Source of the DNA: Pedobacter faecalis
Lineage (GTDB): Bacteria; Bacteroidota; Bacteroidia; Sphingobacteriales; Sphingobacteriaceae
NCBI RefSeq assembly: GCF_030182585.1
Contig: NZ_JARXOW010000001.1
Span: 2,666,001-2,730,000 of the forward strand
Direction: 5' to 3'
Length of the DNA: 64,000 nt
How positions within the stretch are numbered: position 1 is the first letter of the stretch; each line of letters opens with the position of its first letter. Positions 46,609 through 56,057 of this stretch are shown one piece after another. A program made the position numbers and the translations under genes. Below the pieces are notes generated by a model. It did not search any database, was not told the origin of the DNA, and saw only the letters and a list, made by a program, of their open reading frames with translations.

Positions 46609-47550
46609 ATGAGGTATTTATGGCTGTTTGCAGTGGCGTTTTTGCCTGTTCGAGCATATACACAGGAGATAGAGCGGTTTAATCCAGACACGATCAAGAC
46701 CATACAGCTCGATTCTGTAATTAACATCAAAGCGCAGAAGTTCGGCGTGGAAACATTCATCAATGCCATTATCAATGACAATACCTTCTATCAGGCATTC
46801 CGTGAAATGAAGCGTTATAGCTTTATTGCCGAGAACAACATCTATACATATAACAAACAGAACAAGGTAGATGGCCGGTTGTATCGTAAAATCAAGCATT
46901 ACAACTCGGGGCCTAAGAAAATGGAGTATCTGGCTAAGTCAGATCAGGGTAACGTGTATAAGAAGAACGGTAAGTATCAGCTCTATACGGTCGAAATGTT
47001 CGATTTCATATTTCTGAACGCTTATCAGACGCCTTATGTGGAGGCTACAGGAACAGCGGGGAAACCCGGCAGTACCAACGAAAGTTACAAGGACAAGCTT
47101 AGAACGCTTTTGTTTTCACCTGGGAAGCCCATTAAAGGATTGCCTTTCATTGGCAATAAAACGGAGTTGTTCACGGCAAACATGCGTCAGTATTACGACT
47201 ATAAGTATGAAAGTGGAACCTATCTTGATTCTATTCCGGTGTACCGCTTCACGGTATCTGTAAAAGACGATATCAGCCGCGGTACCAAAAATGGACTGAT
47301 GATCAAGACGCTGACCACCATCTTTGACAAGCGAAACTTCGAGATACTGGGCAGGTATGTAGATATGAAGTATGGAAATATGCTGTTCGATTTTGATGTG
47401 CAGATGAACATAGAAATGAGCTATTTTGAGGGTGAGAAACTACCCACAAAAGTTGCGTATCAGGGAAACTGGGACCATCCTTTTAAGAAAGAAGAGCGCG
47501 CTAGTTTTCTCATCGTCCATAAGGATTACCGGCTTGAAAAGGGCGAGTAA
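46609..47550 (+). CDS. Secreted protein, Bacteroidota-type, unknown
   Basis: 313 residues; the signal peptide ends at RAYT before Gln. The mature part has aromatic- and basic-rich stretches (FYQAFREMKRYSFIAENNIY, KKMEYLAKSDQGNVYKKNGKYQLY) and a later LPTKVAYQGNWDHPFKKEERA. Likely a periplasmic or outer-membrane protein. No named family can be assigned with confidence. Gap to the M20 gene is 11 bp. Confidence 0.6.
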   Translation: MRYLWLFAVAFLPVRAYTQEIERFNPDTIKTIQLDSVINIKAQKFGVETFINAIINDNTFYQAFREMKRYSFIAENNIYTYNKQNKVDGRLYRKIKHYNSGPKKMEYLAKSDQGNVYKKNGKYQLYTVEMFDFIFLNAYQTPYVEATGTAGKPGSTNESYKDKLRTLLFSPGKPIKGLPFIGNKTELFTANMRQYYDYKYESGTYLDSIPVYRFTVSVKDDISRGTKNGLMIKTLTTIFDKRNFEILGRYVDMKYGNMLFDFDVQMNIEMSYFEGEKLPTKVAYQGNWDHPFKKEERASFLIVHKDYRLEKGE

Positions 47551-47603
47551 TTTTATAACTTCGTAAACAGACCAGCAATACTTAACCTTAATAAACCAAC
47601 ACA

Positions 47604-48269
47604 ATGAAAACCGCTACTAAAACCCTTACCGTTACCCTGGCCATCGCCGTGGTTGTATTACTGTCGGCAATGACCTTCAAACCCAAAAAAATTATCTTTT
47701 TCGGAGATTCAATTACTCAGGCCGGCGTGCAGCCTGGAGGGTATGTCGACCTCATCCGCAAGGCTCTCGATCCGGCCAAATATGAAGTCATCGGCGCAGG
47801 TATCGGAGGCAATAAAATTTACGATCTTTACCTCCGCATGGAAGAGGATGTGCTTAATAAAAAGCCCGACCTGGTAGTTATTTATATCGGTGTAAATGAT
47901 GTTTGGCACAAACAACTGAGCAAGACCGGCACGGATTACGACAAGTTTATCCGTTTTTACGAGGCACTTATCAAGAAGATTCAGAACAATGGCGCTAAAG
48001 TCGTCCTTTGCACGCCAGCAGTGATCGGTGAAAAGAAAAATGGTGCTAACGAAATGGATACCGATCTCGATAAATATTCAGGGGCAATACGTGAAATCGC
48101 TTCGAAAAACAACCTGCCACTGTGCGATCTGAGAACCATTTTTACGGAGTATGCCAAGACTAACAACCCGGGCGACAACGATCGCGGCATTCTTACGACT
48201 GATCGGGTACACCTGAATGAGAAAGGGAACAAAACTGTGGCCGATAGTTTACTGCCATTGGTTAAATAG
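47604..48269 (+). CDS. SGNH/GDSL hydrolase
   Basis: 221 residues; hydrophobic N-terminus (signal or anchor, about 10-28). Block I GDSITQAG (Ser), block II GAGIGGN (Gly), block III YIGVNDVWH (Asn), block V DRVHLNEKG (Asp and His). The family removes acetyl or acyl groups from lipids, sugars or peptidoglycan. Acts outside the inner membrane if the helix is a signal. It is followed by dnaG after 11 bp. Confidence 0.9.
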   Translation: MKTATKTLTVTLAIAVVVLLSAMTFKPKKIIFFGDSITQAGVQPGGYVDLIRKALDPAKYEVIGAGIGGNKIYDLYLRMEEDVLNKKPDLVVIYIGVNDVWHKQLSKTGTDYDKFIRFYEALIKKIQNNGAKVVLCTPAVIGEKKNGANEMDTDLDKYSGAIREIASKNNLPLCDLRTIFTEYAKTNNPGDNDRGILTTDRVHLNEKGNKTVADSLLPLVK

Positions 48270-48280
48270 GAACCTAGCAA

Positions 48281-50242
48281 GTGATCAACCAGGACACCAT
48301 AAATAAAATCATGGATGCCGCCCGTATTGAAGAGGTGGTTGGTGATTTCGTAGCTTTAAAAAAGCGTGGTTCCAGTTTGATCGGTAATTGTCCCTTTCAC
48401 AACGAGAAAACCCCCTCATTTAATGTTTCGGTAGCCAAAGGCATATATAAATGCTTTGGCTGCGGTAAAGGTGGCGATGCGGTCCATTTTATCATGGATC
48501 ACGAGAAGTATTCTTATCCGGAAGCACTTCGATACCTGGCTGCCAAGTACAATATTGAAGTAGAGGAAACGGTACAATCGCCACAATACATTGAGGCCCA
48601 GAATGCGAGGGAAAGCCTGTACATTGTATCGGAATATGCAGCGTCGTTCTTTGCCACCGAGCTTTGGTCCGGCCAGGAAGGCAAGGCGGTAGGGCTTAGC
48701 TATTTTAAGGAGCGAGGTTTTCGCGAAGACATTATAAAAAAATTCCAGTTGGGCTATTCCCCGGATGCCTGGGATGCGCTCATTCAGCATGCAGCCAATG
48801 CCGGACACCGCGAGGAATACCTTGAAAAGACCGGACTGGCTATACGGAACGACAAGGGTAAGTTGTACGACCGTTTCCGCGGTCGTGTCATGTTTCCCAT
48901 CCACAACTTTACAGGCCGTATCATTGGTTTTGGCGGACGTACTTTAAAAACCGACAAAAACGTCCCTAAATACGTTAACTCCCCGGAGAGCGATATTTAC
49001 CATAAGTCCAACGTTCTATATGGCCTATATCATGCCAAGAAAGCCATACGTGATGCGGATAACTGCTATCTGGTAGAGGGATATGCCGACGTCCTGTCGA
49101 TACACCAGGCAGGTATTGAAAACGTTGTCGCTTCTTCTGGTACTTCGCTAACCACAGAGCAGATCAGGATGATTGGCAGGTTCAGCCAGAATGTGACGAT
49201 TCTGTACGACGGTGATGCCGCAGGTATTAAGGCGTCATTGCGCGGACTGGACATGATCCTTGAAGAAGGGCTCAATGTCAAGGTCGTCCTGTTTCCGGAT
49301 GGCCACGATCCCGATTCCTATATGCACCATGTAGGGTCTGGTGAGTTCAGAAAATACATAGAGAACAACCGGAAGGATTTTATTCTTTATAAGGCAGGCA
49401 TCTTGCTCGAAGAGGCTGGAAAGGATCCCATCAGGCGTGCGAGTATCATACGAGACATCGTGGAAAGTATTGCGAAGATTCCAGACGATATAAAAGCCTC
49501 GGTATTTATCCGTGAATGCAGCCACCTGCTGCAGATCGAGGAACGAACGCTTCTGTCTGAGCTTAACAAGATCAGAGCAGCAAAGCTTAAGAAGACTGGT
49601 CAGGCTGCGCCCCAGGCTAAGGCTCCTGAAGCATTTTCTGGAGATATGCCTCCCGACAATCTGTTTGAGCACCCTGACCCGCTTTCTGGTATAGCAACTG
49701 AAGCTGCTGCCGATAATGATCAGATACAGGAACGTGAAATTGTGCGGTTACTGCTTGCCTTTGGTCATGAGCTCGTGAACTGGGACGACATCGATAACAT
49801 GTACATAGGTTCGTTTATTGTGCAGAACCTGGCTGATGTGACCTTTGAAGACCCACTTTGTGTGCGGATCATCGACACCTACCGGCAGGAAATAGATAGT
49901 GGTCACCTCCCCGTAGCCAGTCAGTTTATTAAAAGCCCCGACCGCGACATCGCTGATCTCGCCATTACGCTTTCAACTTCGCCCTATACCTTGAGCGATA
50001 ACTGGTATAACAAGCATCTCATCTACGTGCGCGACGAAACGGTGAACCTAAAAGCGACGATCCTTGGAGGCCTCTTTCATTTAAAAAAGCGCAAAGTAGA
50101 AAGGATGTTGGACAGCCTGCTTCAGGAGCTCAGGACCGAGACAGACGCCGCCAATCAGGAAATATTAATGCAGCGTTATACGTTCATCAAGGGCGTCGAA
50201 CGGGAAATATCGAAGTACCTTGGATCGGTTATTATAAAATAA
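48281..50242 (+). CDS. dnaG: DNA primase (GTG start)
   Basis: 653 residues from GTG 48281 (MINQDTINKIMDAARIEEVVGDF), which fits the normal primase N-terminus. A later ATG (48311) would cut off residues usually present. Zinc finger: CPFHNEKTPSFNVSVAKGIYKCFGCGKGG. Toprim domain: LVEGYADVLSIHQAGIENVVASSGTSLT and YDGDAAGIKASLRGLDMI. It lays down RNA primers for replication, and its C-terminal part binds the DnaB helicase. The yraN gene begins directly after its stop. Confidence 0.95.
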   Translation: MINQDTINKIMDAARIEEVVGDFVALKKRGSSLIGNCPFHNEKTPSFNVSVAKGIYKCFGCGKGGDAVHFIMDHEKYSYPEALRYLAAKYNIEVEETVQSPQYIEAQNARESLYIVSEYAASFFATELWSGQEGKAVGLSYFKERGFREDIIKKFQLGYSPDAWDALIQHAANAGHREEYLEKTGLAIRNDKGKLYDRFRGRVMFPIHNFTGRIIGFGGRTLKTDKNVPKYVNSPESDIYHKSNVLYGLYHAKKAIRDADNCYLVEGYADVLSIHQAGIENVVASSGTSLTTEQIRMIGRFSQNVTILYDGDAAGIKASLRGLDMILEEGLNVKVVLFPDGHDPDSYMHHVGSGEFRKYIENNRKDFILYKAGILLEEAGKDPIRRASIIRDIVESIAKIPDDIKASVFIRECSHLLQIEERTLLSELNKIRAAKLKKTGQAAPQAKAPEAFSGDMPPDNLFEHPDPLSGIATEAAADNDQIQEREIVRLLLAFGHELVNWDDIDNMYIGSFIVQNLADVTFEDPLCVRIIDTYRQEIDSGHLPVASQFIKSPDRDIADLAITLSTSPYTLSDNWYNKHLIYVRDETVNLKATILGGLFHLKKRKVERMLDSLLQELRTETDAANQEILMQRYTFIKGVEREISKYLGSVIIK

Positions 50243-50605
50243 ATGGCATTTCACAACGATCTGGGAAAGCGCGGAGAACAGATTGCGCGGGAGTATCTGG
50301 AAAATTTAGGCTATTCCATTCTTAAAATGAACTGGCGATGCGGACGCGCTGAAGTTGACCTGATTGCAAGTTATGAGGGCACGGTGATCTTTGTCGAGGT
50401 GAAAACACGCAGCTCGGTAGATTACGGCCAGCCCGAAGAGTTTGTAAGTTACCATAAAGAACGGCAACTGGAGTACGCTTCGTCCGTTTATATAGACATG
50501 ACGAACCATCAGAAGGAGATTCGGTTCGATGTTATTGCAATTGTTTTTGAAAATAAGGACATTTATAAAATTAATCATATTGAAGATGCATTCTGGCCCA
50601 GTTGA
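50243..50605 (+). CDS. yraN: YraN-family (UPF0102) nuclease-fold protein
   Basis: 120 residues; ATG directly after the dnaG stop. RGEQIAREYLENLGYSILKMNWRCGRAEVDLIA and IFVEVKTRSS form the endonuclease-like motif of the family (E-x-D and ExK). Small, cytoplasmic; the family is linked to DNA repair or processing but lacks a proven role. Its end overlaps the likely start of the glutaminyl cyclase gene (50586). Confidence 0.93.
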   Translation: MAFHNDLGKRGEQIAREYLENLGYSILKMNWRCGRAEVDLIASYEGTVIFVEVKTRSSVDYGQPEEFVSYHKERQLEYASSVYIDMTNHQKEIRFDVIAIVFENKDIYKINHIEDAFWPS

Positions 50606-51686
50606 GACTTTTAATAAACCATCTAACGCATTATCCATGGTATGCTTACTGCTAGCCCTGTTGTTTACCGCCTCCTGTCAGGATAGGCCGGCTGTTTCAA
50701 CGCTCTGGTTTAAGTCGCCCATGTCCGATCAGTCCCTCCCCCTGGGTCAGGACATCAAAGTGGAGCTTGATGTGCCAAAAGGTGAGGATATCGGGTCGGT
50801 CGAATACCTGATTGACGGTAAAAGTATGGGTACAGGCCAGGGCGCAGCACCTTTCATGATCAGCACCAAAGGGCTATCAGTAGGTTTTAAAACCATTGCC
50901 GCTATTGTAGACAAGGACGGCGATAAAGATACACTCGAAATAAAGGTACAGATGAACTCAGGTCTGCCTCCGGAAGAATATGCCTACAAGATTGTTAAGG
51001 AATATCCGCACGATACCTCCGCCTACACTCAAGGCCTGGAATATCACAATGGCTTATTTCTGGAGAGCACAGGGCAGGAAGGACACTCAACACTAAGATG
51101 GGTAGAACCAGCCAGCGGTAAGCCGGTGCAGATGGAAAAGTTGGCTGACCAATACTTTGGTGAGGGTGCAACCCTGGTTGGGGATAAGATCGTTATGCTT
51201 ACCTGGAGAAGCAATATGGGCTTTGTGTATGAAGCAAAAACACTCAAACAGCTTTCCACATTTCCTTACGAAAACAGTAAAGAGGGCTGGGGCCTGGTCT
51301 TCGACGGTAGCCGACTGATCAAATCAGATGGTACTAACCGCCTGTACTTCTTAAACAAGGATACCTTTAAGGAAGAAGCCTATATCGATGTGTACGATAA
51401 CAAAGGTGCAGTAACATACATCAACGAACTGGAATACATAGACGGAAAAGTTTACGCCAACGTTTATCAGGAAGACTATATCGTTGTGATTAATCCGGCT
51501 ACGGGGATTGTGGAGAAAAAGATAAATCTTCAGGGCCTTCTCAGCAAAAGCTATTTCAAAGATGAATTCGAAAGAGCCAATGATGTCTTAAACGGTATAG
51601 CCTGGGATAAGGAAGGCAAACGCCTTTTCGTTACCGGCAAAAAATGGCCGAAACTTTTTGAGATCGTCTTAGTACCCAAAAAATAG
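50586..51686 (+). CDS. Glutaminyl-peptide cyclotransferase, plant-type beta-propeller lipoprotein
   Basis: 366 residues from ATG 50586; the frame continues upstream to 50529. The start gives a lipoprotein signal (ALLFTASC, Cys31); starting at 50637 would leave only 13 residues before the Cys. The first domain is Ig-like (SPMSDQSLPLGQDIKVELD). The second, EYPHDTSAYTQGLEYHNGLFLESTGQEGHSTLR to YINELEYIDGKVYANVY and ERANDVLNGIAWDKEGKRLFVTGKKWPKLFEI, is a plant-type glutaminyl cyclase. It turns N-terminal Gln into pyroglutamate, probably on exported proteins; many in this window carry Gln at +1. Confidence 0.85.
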   Translation: MHSGPVETFNKPSNALSMVCLLLALLFTASCQDRPAVSTLWFKSPMSDQSLPLGQDIKVELDVPKGEDIGSVEYLIDGKSMGTGQGAAPFMISTKGLSVGFKTIAAIVDKDGDKDTLEIKVQMNSGLPPEEYAYKIVKEYPHDTSAYTQGLEYHNGLFLESTGQEGHSTLRWVEPASGKPVQMEKLADQYFGEGATLVGDKIVMLTWRSNMGFVYEAKTLKQLSTFPYENSKEGWGLVFDGSRLIKSDGTNRLYFLNKDTFKEEAYIDVYDNKGAVTYINELEYIDGKVYANVYQEDYIVVINPATGIVEKKINLQGLLSKSYFKDEFERANDVLNGIAWDKEGKRLFVTGKKWPKLFEIVLVPKK

Positions 51687-51704
51687 CCAGTACAGGCCGC
51701 CTCA

Positions 51705-52241
51705 TTATTTTGAAGCCTGTTTCTTTGCCGGCTCGGAAATAAAACCGTTGAAACTTATGGGCTGACGGTAATTGCTGTTCACGTGAAGTGAAGCATATCC
51801 GTTCTGAGTAACGGTCAGCGTCATCGATTGCACATCCCTGGTGTCTTTAGGATCAATGCTGATTATCCAGTTTCCCTTCTTATTCTTTTTGCTGGTGTAC
51901 TCAAAGTCTTTCGACTTGAATTTGATCCCGGAATCATTAATATCGCGTGTTGGCGGACTGAAGGCTCTTCCATAGTACGGGAGATGAGCTTCAATGCTGT
52001 CCTTGCCAATCACAAGCTGGTATTGTCCGCCGCTGAGCATGATGTTTCCGCCCTGTCCACCAGGTATCTTGCTAAGCACAGCATTGATGTCGGCATTGGC
52101 AAGCGGCATAGCGGTTGTGGCGTTAAAAACAAGTGTTTTAGCGTCAACCAGCCTCGCAGTCGTCGCTTTGTCGGTCTGCGCCGATGCATGTCCCGCCAAC
52201 AGCACAGCTACAGCAACCAAAAAATTCTTTATAGTGTTCAT
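51705..52241 (-). CDS. DUF4251 secreted protein
   Basis: 178 residues from ATG 52241; signal peptide ends HASA before Gln. The mature part (KTLVFNATTAMPLAN, GGQYQLVIGKDSIEAHLPYYGRAF, KGNWIISIDPKDTRDVQSMTLTVTQNGYASLHVNSNYRQPISFNGFI) is typical of DUF4251, a family of unknown function in Bacteroidota. It converges with the cyclase gene (18 bp apart). Confidence 0.8.
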   Translation of the reverse strand: MNTIKNFLVAVAVLLAGHASAQTDKATTARLVDAKTLVFNATTAMPLANADINAVLSKIPGGQGGNIMLSGGQYQLVIGKDSIEAHLPYYGRAFSPPTRDINDSGIKFKSKDFEYTSKKNKKGNWIISIDPKDTRDVQSMTLTVTQNGYASLHVNSNYRQPISFNGFISEPAKKQASK

Positions 52242-52303
52242 AACAACTCCCTTTATCATAAATATACGAATTTATATCTACGGTATTGTATTAGAACAAA
52301 TTA

Positions 52304-52331
52304 GCGCCGGTATGGTTTAAACTTCCGGCGC
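52304..52331 (-). terminator. Possible terminator after pgi
   Basis: Inverted repeat GCGCCGG / CCGGCGC with a 14-nt loop, 24 bp after the pgi stop in the reverse direction. It is followed (reverse) by TAATTTGTT, a poor T-run, so strength is uncertain. Confidence 0.45.
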
Positions 52332-52354
52332 CGAATTTTGTAAAACCAAGGTCA

Positions 52355-54001
52355 TTATCGCCAGGCTTTATACTGGTTGATCAGGCCGTTTGTAGAAGCA
52401 TCGTGCGAAGAAACAGGTTGCTCATCGGCGAGTTCAGGCAGAATGTTCTTGGCGAGTTGCTTGCCAAGTTCAACACCCCACTGGTCAAAACTGAAGATGT
52501 TCCAGATGATGCCCTGGATAAATATCTTATGCTCATAGAAAGCAATCAGACTGCCCAGGCTGCGTGGCGTAACTTTTCTCAGTAAAATAGAATTCGTTGG
52601 CCGGTTACCCTCAAACACTTTAAAAGGCGCCAGTTTTTCAATCTCACTGGTAGTCTTGCCCTCTTTCTCAAGTTCTGCTACCACCTGCTCGTGAGTCTTT
52701 CCATTCATCAGCGCTTCTGTTTGCGCAAAAAAATTAGACAACAGGATAGGATGGTGGTCGCCCAGCGGGTTCAAACTTTGCGCCGGAGCGATAAAGTCGC
52801 ACGGAATAAGCCTTGTCCCTTGGTGTATAAGCTGGTAAAAAGCATGCTGACCGTTAGTTCCCGGCTCACCCCAGATAATTGGCCCTGTTTCATACGACAC
52901 TTCATTGCCATTGCGGTCCACATGTTTTCCGTTGCTTTCCATATCGCCCTGCTGGAAATAAGCGGCAAAGCGGTGCATATACTGGTCGTATGGTAAAATA
53001 GCTTGGGTCTCAGCTCCGTAGAAGTTAATATACCAGATACCGATCAGTCCGAGGATTACTGGGATATTGCTGCCAAACTCTTCCTTCTCAAAATGTTCGT
53101 CGGCTGCATTTGCCCCCTCCAACAACTGCCTGAAGTTGGAAAAACCGATGCTAAGCGCAATCGGCAATCCGATAGCACTCCACAGCGAATACCGTCCGCC
53201 TACCCAGTCCCAGAATTCAAACATGTTTTCGGTGTCAATACCAAACGCAGATACATCCTTAGCGTTTGTAGACAAGGCGGCAAAGTGTTTCGCAATATCG
53301 CCCTTGGAAGCGCCGCTGTTCAGAAACCATTCGCGTGCTGTATTCGCATTGGTCATGGTTTCCTGTGTGGTAAAGGTCTTCGAGGCCACCAGGAACAGTG
53401 TGGTCTCCGGATTTACCAGTTTTAGCGTTTCGGCGATATGCGTGCCGTCGATGTTCGACACGAAATGCATGTTCAGGTGGTTCTTGTAAGCTTTTAAAGC
53501 TTCAGTGACCATAACCGGACCCAGATCTGAACCACCTATGCCAATATTCACAACATCAGTGATGGCTTTTCCGGTATAGCCCTTCCATGCACCTGAAATC
53601 ACCGCATCACTAAACTTCTCCATTTTATTCAGGACAGCGTGCACATCGGCAACAATATTTCGGCCCTCCACTTCCAGAGCACTATCTGCCGGCTTACGCA
53701 AGGCCACATGAAGCACCTGCCTTCCCTCTGTCTGATTTATGCGGGCACCGGTAAACATAGCCTTAATGGCCTCGTCCAGTTTACATTCCTTAGCGAGCTG
53801 TATCAGTAAGGCCAGTGTGGTATCATCAATCCTGTTTTTCGAGTAGTCGACCAGGATATCCTCAAATAAAATGGAAAATTTTTCAAAGCGGCCCTTATCC
53901 TCCGCAAACAATTCTTTCAGGCTCTTTTCGTTAATATCGATAAAATGGTCAGCAAGGTATTTATAAGCTGCTGTTTCAGTAAAATTGACCGTAGGAAGCA
54001 T
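52355..54001 (-). CDS. pgi: Glucose-6-phosphate isomerase
   Basis: 548 residues from ATG 54001 ([16 protein letters not shown]); extra codons upstream run into the prfB promoter. Typical blocks: [86 protein letters not shown]. It links glucose 6-phosphate and fructose 6-phosphate in glycolysis and gluconeogenesis. Divergent from prfB with 51 bp between start codons. Confidence 0.97.
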   Translation of the reverse strand: MLPTVNFTETAAYKYLADHFIDINEKSLKELFAEDKGRFEKFSILFEDILVDYSKNRIDDTTLALLIQLAKECKLDEAIKAMFTGARINQTEGRQVLHVALRKPADSALEVEGRNIVADVHAVLNKMEKFSDAVISGAWKGYTGKAITDVVNIGIGGSDLGPVMVTEALKAYKNHLNMHFVSNIDGTHIAETLKLVNPETTLFLVASKTFTTQETMTNANTAREWFLNSGASKGDIAKHFAALSTNAKDVSAFGIDTENMFEFWDWVGGRYSLWSAIGLPIALSIGFSNFRQLLEGANAADEHFEKEEFGSNIPVILGLIGIWYINFYGAETQAILPYDQYMHRFAAYFQQGDMESNGKHVDRNGNEVSYETGPIIWGEPGTNGQHAFYQLIHQGTRLIPCDFIAPAQSLNPLGDHHPILLSNFFAQTEALMNGKTHEQVVAELEKEGKTTSEIEKLAPFKVFEGNRPTNSILLRKVTPRSLGSLIAFYEHKIFIQGIIWNIFSFDQWGVELGKQLAKNILPELADEQPVSSHDASTNGLINQYKAWR

Positions 54002-54016
54002 AATTAATATTGTGTT

Positions 54017-54047
54017 TTTGTAAATGTAGGGGTTTTCTCTAAGTTTG
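54017..54047 (+). promoter_or_regulatory. Promoter for prfB
   Basis: TTTG (54017-54020), exactly 19 bp, TAAGTTTG (54040-54047): a full match. The prfB ATG is at 54053, 5 bp after the -7 box, so the mRNA likely starts at the start codon and is leaderless. Confidence 0.7.
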
Positions 54048-54052
54048 CAGTT

Positions 54053-55127
54053 ATGACAAAAGAACAAATTCAGGATTTAAGGGATAGAGTAACTTCCCTG
54101 AGGAGGCATCTTTGACGTCGAAGCACGTTTAGAGGAAATACATGTGGAGCAGCAGATGACGCTCCATCCCAACTTCTGGGACGATCCCAAAAAAGCCGAA
54201 CAGCTTCTCGCTTCCATCAATTCCAAGAAAGTATGGACCGATGGCTGGCAGCAGGCCAACGCTGTTCTTGAAGACACAGAAGTTCTTTTCGACTTTTTTC
54301 AGGCAGGCGATGCTTCTGCCGAAGAAATGCAGGAGCAGTTCGATAAGGCGCTGAAAACCATAGAAGAACTCGAACTGAAGAACATGCTGAGCAGCAAAGA
54401 AGATCAGTTGCAGGCCGTTATGCAGATCACAGCCGGTGCCGGCGGAACGGAGAGCTGCGACTGGGCAGGCATGCTTATGCGGATGTATATTATGTGGGGC
54501 GAGAAGAATGGCTACAAGGTCACCGAGCAGGATTATCAGGAAGGTGAGGTTGCTGGTGTTAAGTCCGTGACCCTCCAGTTTCAGGGCGACTTTTCCTACG
54601 GATATCTCAAAGGCGAGAACGGCGTTCATCGCCTGGTGCGTATTTCTCCCTTCGATTCTAATGCGCGCAGGCATACCTCATTTGCCTCAGTGTATGTTTA
54701 TCCGCTGGTCGACGACACCATAGAGATCGAGGTTAACCCCGCAGATATAGAATTTGAGACGTTCCGTTCCGGTGGGGCCGGTGGGCAGAACGTAAATAAG
54801 GTGGAAACCGCAGTCAGGCTTTATCACAAACCGTCCGGTATCATCATTAAGAACCAGGAGTCACGTTCACAGCTTCAGAACAAAGAAAACGCCATCCGCT
54901 TGCTAAAGTCGCAGCTCTATGAAATCGAGATGCGCAAGCGCATGGAAGCCGTAGCCGCCATCGAAGGCAGTAAAAAGAAAATAGAATGGGGCTCTCAGAT
55001 TCGGAGTTACGTGCTCGACGACCGCAGGGTTAAAGACCACCGGACCAACTACCAGACCTCCAATCCGCAGGCAGTGCTCGACGGCGATCTAAATGGCTTT
55101 CTGAAAGCCTACCTGATGGAATTTTAA
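54053..55127 (+). CDS. prfB: Peptide chain release factor 2 (programmed +1 frameshift)
   Basis: The frame from ATG 54053 runs 20 codons to CTT at 54110-54112, then meets an in-frame TGA (54113-54115). The second frame starts with GAC at 54114 and runs to 55127, so the product joins 54053-54112 with 54114-55127: 357 residues. This matches the known RF2 autoregulation site. RF2 reads UGA and UAA stops. Later motifs include [11 protein letters not shown], the codon-recognition region (SPFDSN), and the catalytic [10 protein letters not shown] near residue 244. Low RF2 gives more frameshifting and more RF2. Gene is divergent from pgi. Confidence 0.96.
54101..54116 (+). promoter_or_regulatory. prfB programmed +1 frameshift signal
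   Basis: AGGAGG, then CAT, then CTTTGAC: internal Shine-Dalgarno-like sequence three bases before the slippery CTT, followed by TGA and C. The order and spacing match the E. coli site. TGA followed by C is the weak context that favours shifting. Confidence 0.95.
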
Positions 55128-55147
55128 ACAGGCAATACGATGCAGGC

Positions 55148-56029
55148 TTATACTTCAGGAATATTGAGGATATCCTGGAGTTCTTTAAGTTCTTCGACCT
55201 TTTCTGCCGACCCAAGATTCTGATAGGCCGTAATCAGGTTGCGGATCACACGCCTGATGATTTCTACGTTGCTGCAGGGCATATAAAAACCGGGCATCGG
55301 CTCTATGTTTAGCTGGCGCAAAAACTGGTCTACATCATGTTTGCCAAAAATAGCGCCCTTGTTAAAGGCGTTGATGTAGAACAGTACGCCGAATTCCTGC
55401 TCATCGCGGCGCGTTTCATCAATGTAGCCCAGGATAAAATGCTGTGGCAGATTGACGCCGTACACAGGAATATCCAGCTTCTGTGCAAGCGTGGAATAGA
55501 TAATCGCCAGCGAGATCTGGTTGCCTTTTTTACTCTCCAGCACCTGGCTGATGTAGGAATTCTGCGGATCCTGATGGTTCTTCGTATTGCCCCCGAAGCC
55601 GTAAACATTGTAAAAGATGTGGTTAATCAGTTTAATTTTCTCAATCGCACTCATCTCGTACTGCAGACCTAGCCAGATATCACGCTTAATATCCTCAATC
55701 TGTAGAATCAGTTTCTCCTCATCCAGGTCAGGATACTGATAGCGGTTGATGATGAGTGCACCCTGAAGCAGGTCAAAAGCCCCACTCTGAAACCATAAAC
55801 TAAGATCTTCCTTAACCGTAGAAAACTGAATTTTATGGATGATATTTTCGATACGCTGCTGCAGCAGGCTGTCGAGCGACTGCTCCCAGGCATTCTCCAA
55901 ATACCCGATCACCTCATTGCCATAGCCAAGAAGCTTGTCTTCCACATGCTGATAAATTTCCATATCAGGGTCATCTAGCAGCCTTACTAAAGCACTTATT
56001 TCTTTACTGTGTTCCACTTTATTGTCCAA
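55148..56029 (-). CDS. SirB1-like transglutaminase-fold protein
   Basis: 293 residues from TTG 56029 (MDNKVEHSKEIS); a GTG lies four codons later, and no ATG is close. The core NSYISQVLESKKGNQISLAIIYSTLAQKLDIPVYGVNLPQHFILGYID fits the SirB1 / transglutaminase-like family (KGxxxSL... GVNLPxHF). C-terminal part is helical, TPR-like. Function unproven; some relatives act in protein processing. Its start lies 28 bp from the divergent methyltransferase gene. Confidence 0.8.
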   Translation of the reverse strand: MDNKVEHSKEISALVRLLDDPDMEIYQHVEDKLLGYGNEVIGYLENAWEQSLDSLLQQRIENIIHKIQFSTVKEDLSLWFQSGAFDLLQGALIINRYQYPDLDEEKLILQIEDIKRDIWLGLQYEMSAIEKIKLINHIFYNVYGFGGNTKNHQDPQNSYISQVLESKKGNQISLAIIYSTLAQKLDIPVYGVNLPQHFILGYIDETRRDEQEFGVLFYINAFNKGAIFGKHDVDQFLRQLNIEPMPGFYMPCSNVEIIRRVIRNLITAYQNLGSAEKVEELKELQDILNIPEV

Positions 56030-56051
56030 TCAAATTGAATGCCTATTTTTG
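56021..56051 (+). promoter_or_regulatory. Promoter for the methyltransferase gene
   Basis: ATTG (56021-56024), 19 bp, TATTTTTG (56044-56051), an exact -7 box. The ATG is at 56058, 6 bp after the box: a likely leaderless mRNA. The -33 box lies inside the first codons of the divergent SirB1-like gene. Confidence 0.65.
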
Positions 56052-56057
56052 CCAGCT

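Noticed and set aside
53991..54067. Extra N-terminal codons for pgi
   Set aside because: They cross the prfB promoter, and Pgi similarity starts at ATG 54001.
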